A DNA stretch of 9,529 bases from an uncultured Rhodospirillales bacterium (GCA_902795665.1 CADBMA010000089.1:1-9529); one strand, 5' to 3'; counted from the stretch's first letter, positions 1 to 6,977 are shown. Numbers and translations are program-made. Notes: generated by a model not told the origin, from the letters alone.

Positions 1-8
1 AATTGCAT
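1..8 (-). CDS. Start of a divergent gene, cut by the left edge
   Basis: Only eight bases are inside the window. Read on the minus strand they give ATG CAA TT, that is Met-Gln and an incomplete codon. What makes this a likely gene start is an AAGGAG Shine-Dalgarno sequence on the minus strand (plus-strand positions 16-21), seven bases before the ATG. That spacing and match are as good as those of the pilus genes here. Nothing can be said about the product. If real, this gene is transcribed away from the pilus operon and shares the intergenic region with it. Confidence 0.45.
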
Positions 9-353
9 AGTTTTTCTCCTTAAATTAATTTAAAGTACTTTTACAATTTTAGAATACCTGATTTTTCAGAAAAATGCCAGCATTATCATTCGTTTTAATT
101 TTTGACTAATATATTGATTTTGCACAACAAACTGTTGCTGTAACAAAAAATTCATAGTTGCGCAAAGGCGTTTTTGTCTCAAATTCATGCGCATATAAAC
201 AAATGTTGCGAATATACAATGCTCTCTGCCGATTTGCATGCCGCAAAATGATGACTTATTCACAGCTCAATAAGTTGTTAAAAAATAGTAAATAAATACT
301 TGCATGTTAGTACTTTTTAATTTATTGTTAACTTTCGGAGGGGTCATATTTAT
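9..353. other. AT-rich divergent intergenic region
   Basis: This stretch of about 345 bases separates the left-edge gene start from the first pilus-region gene. It is much more AT-rich than the flanking coding DNA. I see a perfect 14-bp palindrome at 20-33 (TTAAATTAATTTAA), an 8-bp palindrome ATGCGCAT at 187-194, a short inverted repeat with TTTGC at 233-237 and GCAAA at 243-247, and a TTAA-N7-TTAA motif at 317-331 (listed separately). No sigma-70-type promoter stands out in either direction. The best guess toward the right is TTGCAT at 300-305 with TATTGT at 323-328 (17-base spacer), a poor match. I see no RNA gene or convincing protein gene in it. Confidence 0.6.
317..331. promoter_or_regulatory. 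Possible CtrA-type binding site (TTAA-N7-TTAA)
   Basis: TTAA at 317-320, seven bases, then TTAA at 328-331 followed by C. This is the full-site spacing known for the alphaproteobacterial response regulator CtrA, which controls flagellar and pilus genes in Caulobacter and relatives. It sits just before the Shine-Dalgarno sequence at 337-343 and overlaps the weak -10 candidate, so it would more likely block than activate at that promoter. In DNA this AT-rich the motif could easily occur by chance, and the alphaproteobacterial assignment is itself an inference. Confidence 0.25.
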
Positions 354-1925
354 ATGAAAAAGACGCTAAAAATGTTTTGGATAAGCTTTACGCTTTCGTC
401 GTTTGCGATTTGGGTTGCAAACGAGCTATTTTTTTCCGTCTACCTACCCCGACCGTCAAATATTGATCTCCCCCCAAAAAATATCGCTTTGTTTTTTCAG
501 AAAACTGACAACATTCCGCAATCTTTGAAAGTTAAAGAAATAGCTGCGGTCAATTTGCCGACTTTGCAGCACGAAAAAGTTGAAGAATATGACATAAATG
601 TATTTGACGACACGACTTTTGAGGCAAAAGCAATTGCAATTTCGTCAATTGAAGATGTTGCCGATATTCCTTTAGAATATGCCCCGCAGGAAAAAGAGAT
701 ATCCTCGAATCGTGACAAACAAGCCGAAGCAAGCATTGTGCCTGATGGCGTTATTGCTGACGCAAAAGAAGTTATCCCCAGCACGTTTGAGACCGCAGCA
801 GTTGTAGCAGCGCCAAAAGAAGGTAGCGATGTCGAATCGAGCAACGAAAGTGCCGGCGCGGCGCAAGCTGACACAATTGAGCTTGCTTTTGCACAAGAAA
901 CAGCCGAAACACTCAATGAGACTGATTTTATCCCCCTTGAAAACAGCAACAAACGTCCGGAACGGAAGGCTATTGAGATTGTAGACAAAGCCCCTCAAAA
1001 TCAGGTGGCTATGGTTGATACCCATATCTCAATTGACACCTCTGCCGTAGAAACCAATGATATCGCCGAAACTCCAAAGCCGCGTGAATGGACATCTATG
1101 AGCGAAATTTCTGATAGTCCGTGGGTGGTTGCCAAGGCCAACAAGTTTGCCAAAAACAGTAAGGCTGTTGAAGATTTTGCCGCAGAAGGAAAAGAGGCAG
1201 AAATTGAGAATTTGCTCTATCCGGAAAAGGCAGAATCTACAGAAAAAACCGTTCAGACCGCTGAAATGGTGAAAAATATTTTGATACCAATTCCAGAAGA
1301 TATTCTTAATGACAAAAATCTTACTCCTCAATTGGTGTCTCCTAAAAAGGCGCTTTTTGACGACGAGGACGAATCCTATGAGGAGGAAGAGGTTGACAGC
1401 AAGGCTGACGACAAAAAGAAAAAAGGCTTTCTGAAAAGTATAACCTCGCTGTTCGGAGCTTCAGATGATGAAGAAGGCGGCGATGGCGTTGAAGACAATG
1501 ATGAAAGCGAATCCGATGACGGCACCGGCAAAAAAGGCGGGCTGTCTGCGTTTAAGAAAAACAAGACGCCAACCAAAATTTTGCCCGCAGAAATGAAGTT
1601 GTCATTTCAGCCGGGGCGTGCCGAGATATCCGGACAAACACTGCGTTGGATTCAGGCTTTTGCTAACAAAGCGGCCGAAGATCCTGACACTATTTTAGAG
1701 ATAAGAATTGATAAAAACAGTTCTTATGCTCTGCAACAAAGAAGATTGGAGCTTTTGCACACAGTGCTGGACGGAAGAGGAATTAGTGATGACAAGCTCA
1801 ACACTGTATTCACCTCCAGAGAGCCAAACTCCTTTATTATAAGGACGTTACGCATCAGCGACAATTCATCTGGTCAACAAATAAAAAACAGACAGAGAAA
1901 AAATACCAGCTACCAAACATGGTAA
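354..1925 (+). CDS. Membrane-anchored acidic protein with OmpA-like C-terminal domain
   Basis: This 523-residue protein has one hydrophobic segment at about residues 7-30 with basic residues before it and no cleavage site that I trust, so it is probably an inner-membrane anchor with the rest in the periplasm. Residues 35-410 are low-complexity, rich in Ala, Glu, Asp and Ser, and probably disordered. Dense acidic patches at 336-348 and 371-389 flank a basic and hydrophobic stretch at 354-368. Residues 412-502 resemble an OmpA-like peptidoglycan-binding domain of the alphaproteobacterial style: an LSFQPGRAEIS strand, an amphipathic helix, then a segment with R463 and R464 and a GRGI turn. The Asp-to-Arg spacing (D453 to R463/R464) is shorter than in classical OmpA, so peptidoglycan binding is uncertain. 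The start is supported by GGAGGGG at 337-343, ten bases upstream. A 77-base gap separates it from the pilus genes, so co-transcription is likely but not certain. Role (inferred): a tether between inner membrane and cell wall. Confidence 0.8.
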   Translation: MKKTLKMFWISFTLSSFAIWVANELFFSVYLPRPSNIDLPPKNIALFFQKTDNIPQSLKVKEIAAVNLPTLQHEKVEEYDINVFDDTTFEAKAIAISSIEDVADIPLEYAPQEKEISSNRDKQAEASIVPDGVIADAKEVIPSTFETAAVVAAPKEGSDVESSNESAGAAQADTIELAFAQETAETLNETDFIPLENSNKRPERKAIEIVDKAPQNQVAMVDTHISIDTSAVETNDIAETPKPREWTSMSEISDSPWVVAKANKFAKNSKAVEDFAAEGKEAEIENLLYPEKAESTEKTVQTAEMVKNILIPIPEDILNDKNLTPQLVSPKKALFDDEDESYEEEEVDSKADDKKKKGFLKSITSLFGASDDEEGGDGVEDNDESESDDGTGKKGGLSAFKKNKTPTKILPAEMKLSFQPGRAEISGQTLRWIQAFANKAAEDPDTILEIRIDKNSSYALQQRRLELLHTVLDGRGISDDKLNTVFTSREPNSFIIRTLRISDNSSGQQIKNRQRKNTSYQTW

Positions 1926-1932
1926 AAGTTTC

Positions 1933-1960
1933 TTGATTATTTTTTTTCTGCTTGTATGAT
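1933..1960 (+). promoter_or_regulatory. Putative sigma-70-type promoter ahead of the pilus core genes
   Basis: A -35-like TTGATT at 1933-1938 and a -10-like TATGAT at 1955-1960 are separated by 16 bases, in the 77-base gap before the TcpQ-like gene. The -10 matches five of six consensus bases and the -35 four of six. Transcription would begin near 1967, giving a leader of about 36 bases. The spacer contains a run of eight T (1940-1947). If active, it would let the pilus core be expressed apart from the OmpA-like gene. It is the best promoter-like sequence I found in the window, but a short AT-rich gap can produce such matches by chance. Confidence 0.4.
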
Positions 1961-2002
1961 AGTAAAAAAATGTGATTTAAACAACTTGGGAAACATAGAA
2001 AA

Positions 2003-2698
2003 ATGAGCTACAAATTTCTTTTACCGGCCGGTTTTTTAGGAATCATGTTAGTTTCTGGCTGCGCCAGCAATGATACATACTATGCCGAATATGACCATGC
2101 AAGCCAACCACAGCCTGCAACAGCCCAGACAACTTGTCCTTCTGCACAATATCCAGAGGCATATAACGGAAGATGTATCGCTGAAGATGAGTTTGTTAAT
2201 TATACAAAAGTGGCGGCAGATTATCGCGAATATGGCGAAAGAACCCCAATGGACCATATGATTGTCAATAGCGGAGCCGGCAGCAATATGACCGCAGCAA
2301 TTCCGCCAATGGTAGAGGGTGAAGTCCTTGAGTATGAAACCGAAATTGCAACAAATGCCGGCGGCGAAATGGAACAGATTGCCGATGATACCGCAAACAG
2401 CGGCGATGGCGAATATGCCGCAGATGATCCGGTTGAAGATTGGTTGGCCGAAGAAGGTAAAAGCCTTAAAGGTATTTTGACCGAGTGGTGCGACCGCTCA
2501 GGTTGGAGATTGGTGTGGAACACGAATCGTAATTATAATTTAACCGCAGGCGCTATGTTCCGCGGCCGTTTTGCAGATGTTAGCTCGGCTTTGGTAAGAG
2601 CTTTTGCAAGAGCACGCCCAGCGCCAATTGCAACTTTTTATAAAGGAAACCGCGTCTTGGTAGTCGAGACTATGGAGGATGAAAATGCTTATGAATAA
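2003..2698 (+). CDS. TcpQ/PilL-type pilus lipoprotein
   Basis: This 231-residue protein begins with a lipoprotein signal peptide ending in the lipobox V-S-G-C with Cys20 as the lipidated residue. Ala follows it, consistent with outer-membrane sorting. A cysteine pair, C45 and C58, brackets a Tyr/Pro motif. Residues of roughly 104-146 are acidic and probably flexible. Residues 147-225 match the TcpQ C-terminal domain pattern: a Leu-rich helix, then GWRLVWN, NYNLTAG, a helix with small residues, and a final YKGNRVLVVE strand. In the toxin-coregulated pilus TcpQ helps the secretin TcpC reach and stabilise in the outer membrane; R64 PilL carries the same domain. The gene directly precedes and overlaps the secretin gene, which fits a secretin-partner job. 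The ribosome binding site is weak, but this ATG gives the only sensible signal peptide. It is shorter than PilL as I know it. Confidence 0.88.
   Translation: MSYKFLLPAGFLGIMLVSGCASNDTYYAEYDHASQPQPATAQTTCPSAQYPEAYNGRCIAEDEFVNYTKVAADYREYGERTPMDHMIVNSGAGSNMTAAIPPMVEGEVLEYETEIATNAGGEMEQIADDTANSGDGEYAADDPVEDWLAEEGKSLKGILTEWCDRSGWRLVWNTNRNYNLTAGAMFRGRFADVSSALVRAFARARPAPIATFYKGNRVLVVETMEDENAYE
2674..2678 (+). promoter_or_regulatory. Ribosome binding site deciding the secretin start
   Basis: GGAGG lies inside the end of the TcpQ-like gene. The secretin frame offers ATG at 2679, 2685 and 2691. The first directly abuts the GGAGG and is too close to be used, the second is six bases away (optimal), and the third is twelve away. 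I therefore place the secretin start at 2685. All three keep the lipoprotein signal peptide. Confidence 0.65.
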
Positions 2699-4283
2699 AT
2701 GGATTAAATACAGTTTGGGTATGGGCGCAATTGCTCTGGTAGGAGCGTGCACTATCGCGACCAGTTTGGACTCTACGATAGAAAGAGAAATAGAGGCAAC
2801 AACTGAACTGAAAGAAAAAGCAAAAATACCTACAGATGCAGCACCCAGCGACGTGGTTAGAGTGAAAGAAGATATCTGGCTTGGAGATAAAAGCGAGGTA
2901 GAGTATGAGGGCGCTCCGCTTCCTGCTCATTTGGAGGCAAAAGAAGGTATTACTTTGATAAGCAATCGCCCGATTACTTTATACGAAATCGGCGATATGA
3001 TTAATAAAATCACTTCCGTTCGTGTGAGATATGCCTCAACTCTTGAAGATGATATTATAAAAAATGCCGAAGGTAATGAGCCAACTCCGGAAAGCATTAA
3101 TGCTCACTGGGCTGCTCCGGATAAAATGCTGGTTTCTTATCGCGGACCGTTGAGCGGATTGCTTGATGAGGTTGCGTCAAGATTTGGACTGTGGTGGAAA
3201 TATGATAAAAATGAAGTATATTTTTACAAATTTATCACCAAAACATTTGTGCTTTACAGCTTGCCGACACAACAAAATTTGTCAAACAACATTGGCGGAT
3301 CTTCAACAGATTCAGGCAGCGGCGGATCTTCGCAGCTCAGCTTGGCAACCACTGCACAGTTGGAGTTGTGGCAAAATGTTGAAAAATCTATTCAGTCTAT
3401 GATTAGTGATGAAGCAAAACTGTCTATTGACTCAACCAATGGAACAATATCTTTGACCGCAACCCCGACAGATATTAAAAAAGTTGCTCAATATGTTAAT
3501 GAGCAGAATGCACGCTTGTCGCGTCAGGTTGCAATCAGTGTAAAAGTGTTGCAGGTCAATATCAGTGATTCTGATACTTTTGGGCTTGATTTAGGTGCCG
3601 GATTTAATGATGGCAAAACCATCGTTGGTATTGCCAGTGCTGCAAACGGTCTGAGTGATGATATCACTAAGAACCTAACTATGCAGATTATGCCCGGCAA
3701 TTGGAACATTAACGCCGCAATTCAGGCTGTGTCTAAGAAAAACAACACCAACCTGATTACCAGCGGTACGGTTACGACAATGAACAACAAACCGGCTCCG
3801 ATTCAGGTGGTTAAGAAACAAAATTACATCTCAGAAATCACCAAAACCAACAGCGGCGGCGATGGCGATACATATGATTTGTCAACTGAAACCGAGGAAA
3901 TCGAAACCGGATTTACAATGAGCGTGTTGCCGAGAATTTTGGAACATGGCCGTATGATGTTGATGTTTAACCTGACATTGTCAGACTTGTTAGAACTGCA
4001 AAAAGTTGACTTGTCTGATGAAGGCGGTGAGTATATCCAAAACCCGATTATCGAATCGCGCGGTTTTTCACAAGAAGTTGCTCTTAAATCTGGCGAATCT
4101 TTGGTATTAACCGGATATGAGCGTGTTGAAAATACTGCGACAAAAACCGGTGTAGGCTCAGCAGAAAACTCTTTGTTGGGTGGTGCTGCCGTAGGAGAAA
4201 AGGTTAGAAGCATATTGGTTATTATCTTGACTCCTGTGATTTTGGAATCGCCGTTAAATCCGGAAACTCGCGTTCATAACTAA
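2685..4283 (+). CDS. pilN: PilN-family type IVb pilus secretin (outer-membrane lipoprotein)
   Basis: From the ATG at 2685 this is 532 residues. Residues 1-22 form a lipoprotein signal peptide with lipobox L-V-G-A-C (Cys22), followed by Thr, consistent with outer-membrane sorting. Residues about 91-183 contain the periplasmic N-terminal secretin domains, including an STN/N0-like segment around 152-183. A Gly/Ser/Asn linker lies at 200-220. Residues 244-280 look like a ring-building N domain ending in a helix (TDIKKVAQYVNEQN). Residues 281 to about 522 are the secretin beta-barrel domain, starting VAISVKVLQVNI and ending with the typical RSILVIILTPVI strand. The family forms the multimeric outer-membrane gate through which the pilus leaves; lipidated secretins of this kind are typical of type IVb pili (BfpB, TcpC, R64 PilN). 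The gene overlaps the TcpQ-like gene by 14 bases, suggesting translational coupling. No PilM gene lies before it, unlike R64. Confidence 0.93.
   Translation: MLMNKWIKYSLGMGAIALVGACTIATSLDSTIEREIEATTELKEKAKIPTDAAPSDVVRVKEDIWLGDKSEVEYEGAPLPAHLEAKEGITLISNRPITLYEIGDMINKITSVRVRYASTLEDDIIKNAEGNEPTPESINAHWAAPDKMLVSYRGPLSGLLDEVASRFGLWWKYDKNEVYFYKFITKTFVLYSLPTQQNLSNNIGGSSTDSGSGGSSQLSLATTAQLELWQNVEKSIQSMISDEAKLSIDSTNGTISLTATPTDIKKVAQYVNEQNARLSRQVAISVKVLQVNISDSDTFGLDLGAGFNDGKTIVGIASAANGLSDDITKNLTMQIMPGNWNINAAIQAVSKKNNTNLITSGTVTTMNNKPAPIQVVKKQNYISEITKTNSGGDGDTYDLSTETEEIETGFTMSVLPRILEHGRMMLMFNLTLSDLLELQKVDLSDEGGEYIQNPIIESRGFSQEVALKSGESLVLTGYERVENTATKTGVGSAENSLLGGAAVGEKVRSILVIILTPVILESPLNPETRVHN
3294..3331 (+). 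repeat. In-frame 11-bp direct repeat in the secretin linker
   Basis: GGCGGATCTTC occurs at 3294-3304 and again at 3321-3331, offset by 27 bases or nine codons, so both copies are read in the same frame and encode Gly-Gly-Ser-Ser. It lies in the Gly/Ser linker of the secretin between the N-terminal domain and the ring-building domain. This suggests the linker could have grown, or could change length, by repeat slippage or recombination without breaking the frame. Confidence 0.6.
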
Positions 4284-4296
4284 TTTTTAAGAGGAT

Positions 4297-4309
4297 TACC
4301 ACAGTGGTA
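4297..4309. repeat. Perfect inverted repeat over the pilO start codon
   Basis: TACCACAGTGGTA reads as two perfect 6-base arms, 4297-4302 and 4304-4309, around one central A. The right arm begins with the GTG start codon of pilO and the left arm lies between the Shine-Dalgarno sequence (GAGGA, 4291-4295) and the start. As RNA only about four pairs with a five-base loop could form, so a stable hairpin is unlikely. As DNA it has the look of a small dimeric-protein site. It may be chance. Confidence 0.5.
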
Positions 4310-5560
4310 GACAATGTAGACATCGCAGGTGTAGATACCAACAGAACATGGGCATCAAGTATCTATGTTAATGGTACAGAGTATGCTACAAGTCTGTTTT
4401 GGCAGTCATTGCAGAATCAGGAAAATCCTCAACCGGAAGTTATTGAATCATCACAGGGTGTGCTGGAAGGGGCCGATTTATTCTGTATCAAGAAAGGTAA
4501 GACGCCGCAGTTTGGTATTTGCGTTTCTTCAGACGGATATAAGCCCAGTGAGTTTGTGGCCGCACCGGCTGTGGCAACAGCGCTTGCAGATCAGCCCTCT
4601 TTTGTAGCTGTTTTTAAGGTTGATAACGGATGGTGGTATATTTGCGTTCGTGATGATGTTATTTTGGCAAACGGCGATATGCTGTATACTTCTGAAGAAG
4701 ATGCCAGAAAACAATTCATGAGCATGATGATGGTTCCGGATTGGAGACTGAAAATTGCTCCGCCGGAATGGGGAATTGATGATACTTTATATCCGTCGCT
4801 TTCTGATATTATTCAGAGAGGTAGCCGTGTAAAACTGCAAAAAATTCAGACAAAAGGCAAGGCTTTTTATATTGCGGCGGCTGCGGTTGCCTTTTTGGCG
4901 CTTTTCATTGTCTATAAGCTGTTTATGATGCTTTTTGAAGCGCCTCCTGCGCCGGTTATTGTTCCAATACAGCCTAAGGTTATAGCTCAGCCGGAAGTTC
5001 CGCCAGAGCCAAAACCATGGGAAAATTTGCCGGCTCAAGATGCGGTGATGCAGAGTTGTTATGTCCACACCATGAGTCTGGTAAAGATATTACCTCCGGG
5101 CTGGCGCATTGGAAATATATCTTGCTCAGTATCTTCGGTTAGCACATCATGGAGCAGGGAGATTGGTCGCCTGTATACTATAGATAAGGCGTTAGCATCT
5201 TCAGGGCTTAACTTTTCCGGTCGCTCCATTTCTCCTGACGGAAATACAGCAATGGCTGCTATTTCAATAGGACCATTTGAGACCGAAGATTCAGAGCCGT
5301 CATACAATACGGTTGACTTGAAAAATATGCTGAATGATTATTTTCAATCAATCGGACAAGTTATAAGTCTGTCTGATTATACTTATACTTCTCCGCAACA
5401 GAACGTTTATCGTTCCGTAAAATTCAAATTCTCGTCTAATTATAATCCGAGAATTTGGAGCGATTTTTTAACAAAGTTCTCAGGACTTGAAATGAATTCA
5501 ATACAATACAACCCGGGTACCGGAGTTTGGGATTACGAAGGAGCTATCTATGCGTTATAG
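4304..5560 (+). CDS. pilO2: PilO2-type inner-membrane pilus assembly protein
   Basis: This 418-residue protein starts with GTG, supported by GAGGA eight bases upstream and by the lack of a better in-frame ATG nearby. Residues 1-184 have no signal peptide and should be cytoplasmic. They match the N-terminal half of the PilO2 (R64 PilO) family, including the WASSIYVNG opening, a central AVFKVDNGWW segment and the WGI...LYPSL motif before the membrane segment. A single transmembrane helix covers about 187-209, followed by a Pro-rich spacer (about 212-240) and a periplasmic domain (about 245-418) with two cysteines, C252 and C274, which could form a disulfide. In type IVb systems this protein is part of the inner-membrane assembly complex with the ATPase and platform protein. 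The gene ends inside the first codons of pilP (11-base overlap). Length is near that usual for the family. Confidence 0.9.
   Translation: MVDNVDIAGVDTNRTWASSIYVNGTEYATSLFWQSLQNQENPQPEVIESSQGVLEGADLFCIKKGKTPQFGICVSSDGYKPSEFVAAPAVATALADQPSFVAVFKVDNGWWYICVRDDVILANGDMLYTSEEDARKQFMSMMMVPDWRLKIAPPEWGIDDTLYPSLSDIIQRGSRVKLQKIQTKGKAFYIAAAAVAFLALFIVYKLFMMLFEAPPAPVIVPIQPKVIAQPEVPPEPKPWENLPAQDAVMQSCYVHTMSLVKILPPGWRIGNISCSVSSVSTSWSREIGRLYTIDKALASSGLNFSGRSISPDGNTAMAAISIGPFETEDSEPSYNTVDLKNMLNDYFQSIGQVISLSDYTYTSPQQNVYRSVKFKFSSNYNPRIWSDFLTKFSGLEMNSIQYNPGTGVWDYEGAIYAL
5538..5543 (+). promoter_or_regulatory. Ribosome binding site of pilP inside pilO2
   Basis: AAGGAG lies six bases before the pilP ATG and within the last codons of pilO2. 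It fixes the pilP start at 5550 and shows that pilP is translated from its own strong site despite the gene overlap. Confidence 0.8.
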
Positions 5561-6968
5561 TTTTAGAAATACATTATGTGGTTTAGCTGTTTTGGCTGCA
5601 GCAGGATTGTTGGCAGATAAGGTTTATGCTCAAGGAACAATTACTTTGCTCGCCGATGATGACGATGAAGTCAATTTGGATTTGGATGTTGATACTCCAA
5701 GTTCCGGTGATATGTCGTTAAATGTCGATGTTTCTTTGCCGGGAAGCAGCGGTTTGATATCTCCTGCAGCGCAAGTAAACGCAACTACACGCACCCCATC
5801 AGATGTAATTCCGATGGAAGTTGACAATGGAAACGGTAACAATATATCTATAAATTTTGATGATCCTGTAAATGAGGCTGATATTGCTGCTGAAACATAT
5901 AGTGTTCCTTCTGAACCTGCTTTGCCGGTTGCATCCTTGTCAGCTCAGCCAGCGATGCCTGTTTTGACTGAATCTATCAATAATGAGTTGTTCAATAAGA
6001 TGTCTGATTTGGAAAAACAGACCACCCTTCTTAATCTGGAACTCAAAAAAGAACGCGTTGCCAATGAAATTGCAGCCGTAAAGGCTCAAAGAGAAAAAGC
6101 TCAGAGAGAAGAACAAGCCAGAATTGAAGAAGAAGAACGTAAGAAAATTGAATGGCAAAATGAGCAAGATCGCCTTATGGTGGAAGAACAGCGCAAACTG
6201 AAAGAAACCGAAATTGCTTTGGAAAAATTGCGTCAAGAAAAGATAGTCAAAGCGTATAAAGAGACAATGTTGGCTTCTACCCAAAAATGGATTAAAAAGA
6301 ATGCTGAGACATATGCAGAAATGGCCAAGAAAGATGAGCAAATTAAAAATATGCTGAATGATTATAAAAGCAAAATCAGCATTATTCAACAAAAGGCCGA
6401 AGAAACAAGAGCTAAAGCTGAAACTGCCCGTGTAAATCATGAGAAAAAAGTTGCCAATTTGGAAAATCAGATATCTATCTTGAAGACAAGATTGGAACAA
6501 GAGATTGAAAAGGCTAAGCAAGCAGCTCTTTCCAGAGGTTCGTCCAAACGCAATCCTTTTGCCAGCGGCGGAACATCAGAAGCGGTTGCTCCGGAAAAAG
6601 TTCGTCTGAGCAGAGAATATGCGATTATGGAAATTACCGGACGCGATGATGATTTGGTTGCAAAACTTATTAATGAAGATGGCGATGTCTTTATGGCGAA
6701 GGTAGGTACAACTTTGCGTAATGGCTATACTATTGATGAAATTACTCAGACATTTTTGAGTGCGGTTAAAGATAGCGACAAAGATTATCTGTACTTCTCT
6801 GCCGGTGGTATTTTGGATCGTGAACCGACAAAACCCGAGGTTAACATTAAGAGAAGCGAGAGCTCTGCCGCAGAAGAAAGTTCATCAGGCAATTTTAGAG
6901 CCAGATCGGGACGTCTTATGTCTACACAGGGCATTCCGAGCCTGAGCAGAGGAATGGTCGTCAAATAG
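5550..6968 (+). CDS. pilP: Enlarged PilP-type periplasmic pilus protein with long coiled coil
   Basis: This 472-residue protein has a cleavable signal peptide at 1-27 ending V-Y-A, then an Asp-rich segment (about 35-60) and a Ser/Pro/Ala-rich stretch to about residue 140. Residues 151-175 (a LEKQTTLLNLELKKERV segment) resemble the short N-terminal helix conserved in PilP proteins. The helix then continues as a Lys/Glu/Gln-rich coiled coil to about 326, with a less regular patch near 235-265. Residues about 352-427 match the compact PilP C-terminal beta domain: an AIMEITGRDDDLVAKLINEDG strand-turn-strand, then GTTLRNGYTIDEI. Usual PilP proteins are far shorter (my recollection is about 150-200 residues), so the coiled coil looks like an insertion within an otherwise standard protein. 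PilP is thought to act in the periplasm linking inner-membrane components to the secretin. The gene lies exactly where pilP sits in R64, between pilO and pilQ. The C-terminal 45 residues are Ser/Arg-rich and probably flexible. Confidence 0.82.
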   Translation: MRYSFRNTLCGLAVLAAAGLLADKVYAQGTITLLADDDDEVNLDLDVDTPSSGDMSLNVDVSLPGSSGLISPAAQVNATTRTPSDVIPMEVDNGNGNNISINFDDPVNEADIAAETYSVPSEPALPVASLSAQPAMPVLTESINNELFNKMSDLEKQTTLLNLELKKERVANEIAAVKAQREKAQREEQARIEEEERKKIEWQNEQDRLMVEEQRKLKETEIALEKLRQEKIVKAYKETMLASTQKWIKKNAETYAEMAKKDEQIKNMLNDYKSKISIIQQKAEETRAKAETARVNHEKKVANLENQISILKTRLEQEIEKAKQAALSRGSSKRNPFASGGTSEAVAPEKVRLSREYAIMEITGRDDDLVAKLINEDGDVFMAKVGTTLRNGYTIDEITQTFLSAVKDSDKDYLYFSAGGILDREPTKPEVNIKRSESSAAEESSSGNFRARSGRLMSTQGIPSLSRGMVVK

Positions 6969-6977
6969 TCGAAAAAC

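Noticed and set aside
66..263. Minus-strand open frame of 65 codons in the left intergenic region
   Set aside because: It begins with GTG, has no good Shine-Dalgarno sequence, shows no recognisable domain, and would sit awkwardly upstream of the better divergent start at position 8.
429..496. Cluster of homopolymers (T7, C6, A6, T6) near the start of the OmpA-like gene as a phase-variation locus
   Set aside because: The tracts are short for slippage-driven switching and the frame is intact; ordinary AT-rich composition explains most of them.
497..988. Minus-strand open frame of 163 codons opposite the OmpA-like gene
   Set aside because: It is antisense to a low-complexity region of a supported gene, and its Ser/Ala-rich translation is what the reverse complement of Glu/Ala codons would give.
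1911..1947. Possible rho-independent terminator after the OmpA-like gene
   Set aside because: The TACCA/TGGTA stem (1911-1915 with 1920-1924) is only five pairs, and the T run starts about 15 bases later, so it does not have terminator geometry.
5940..6521. Minus-strand open frame of 193 codons, Phe/Leu-rich and apparently membrane-like
   Set aside because: It mirrors the Lys/Glu-rich coiled coil of PilP: the reverse complement of GAA and AAA codons gives Phe and Leu. No start signal supports it.
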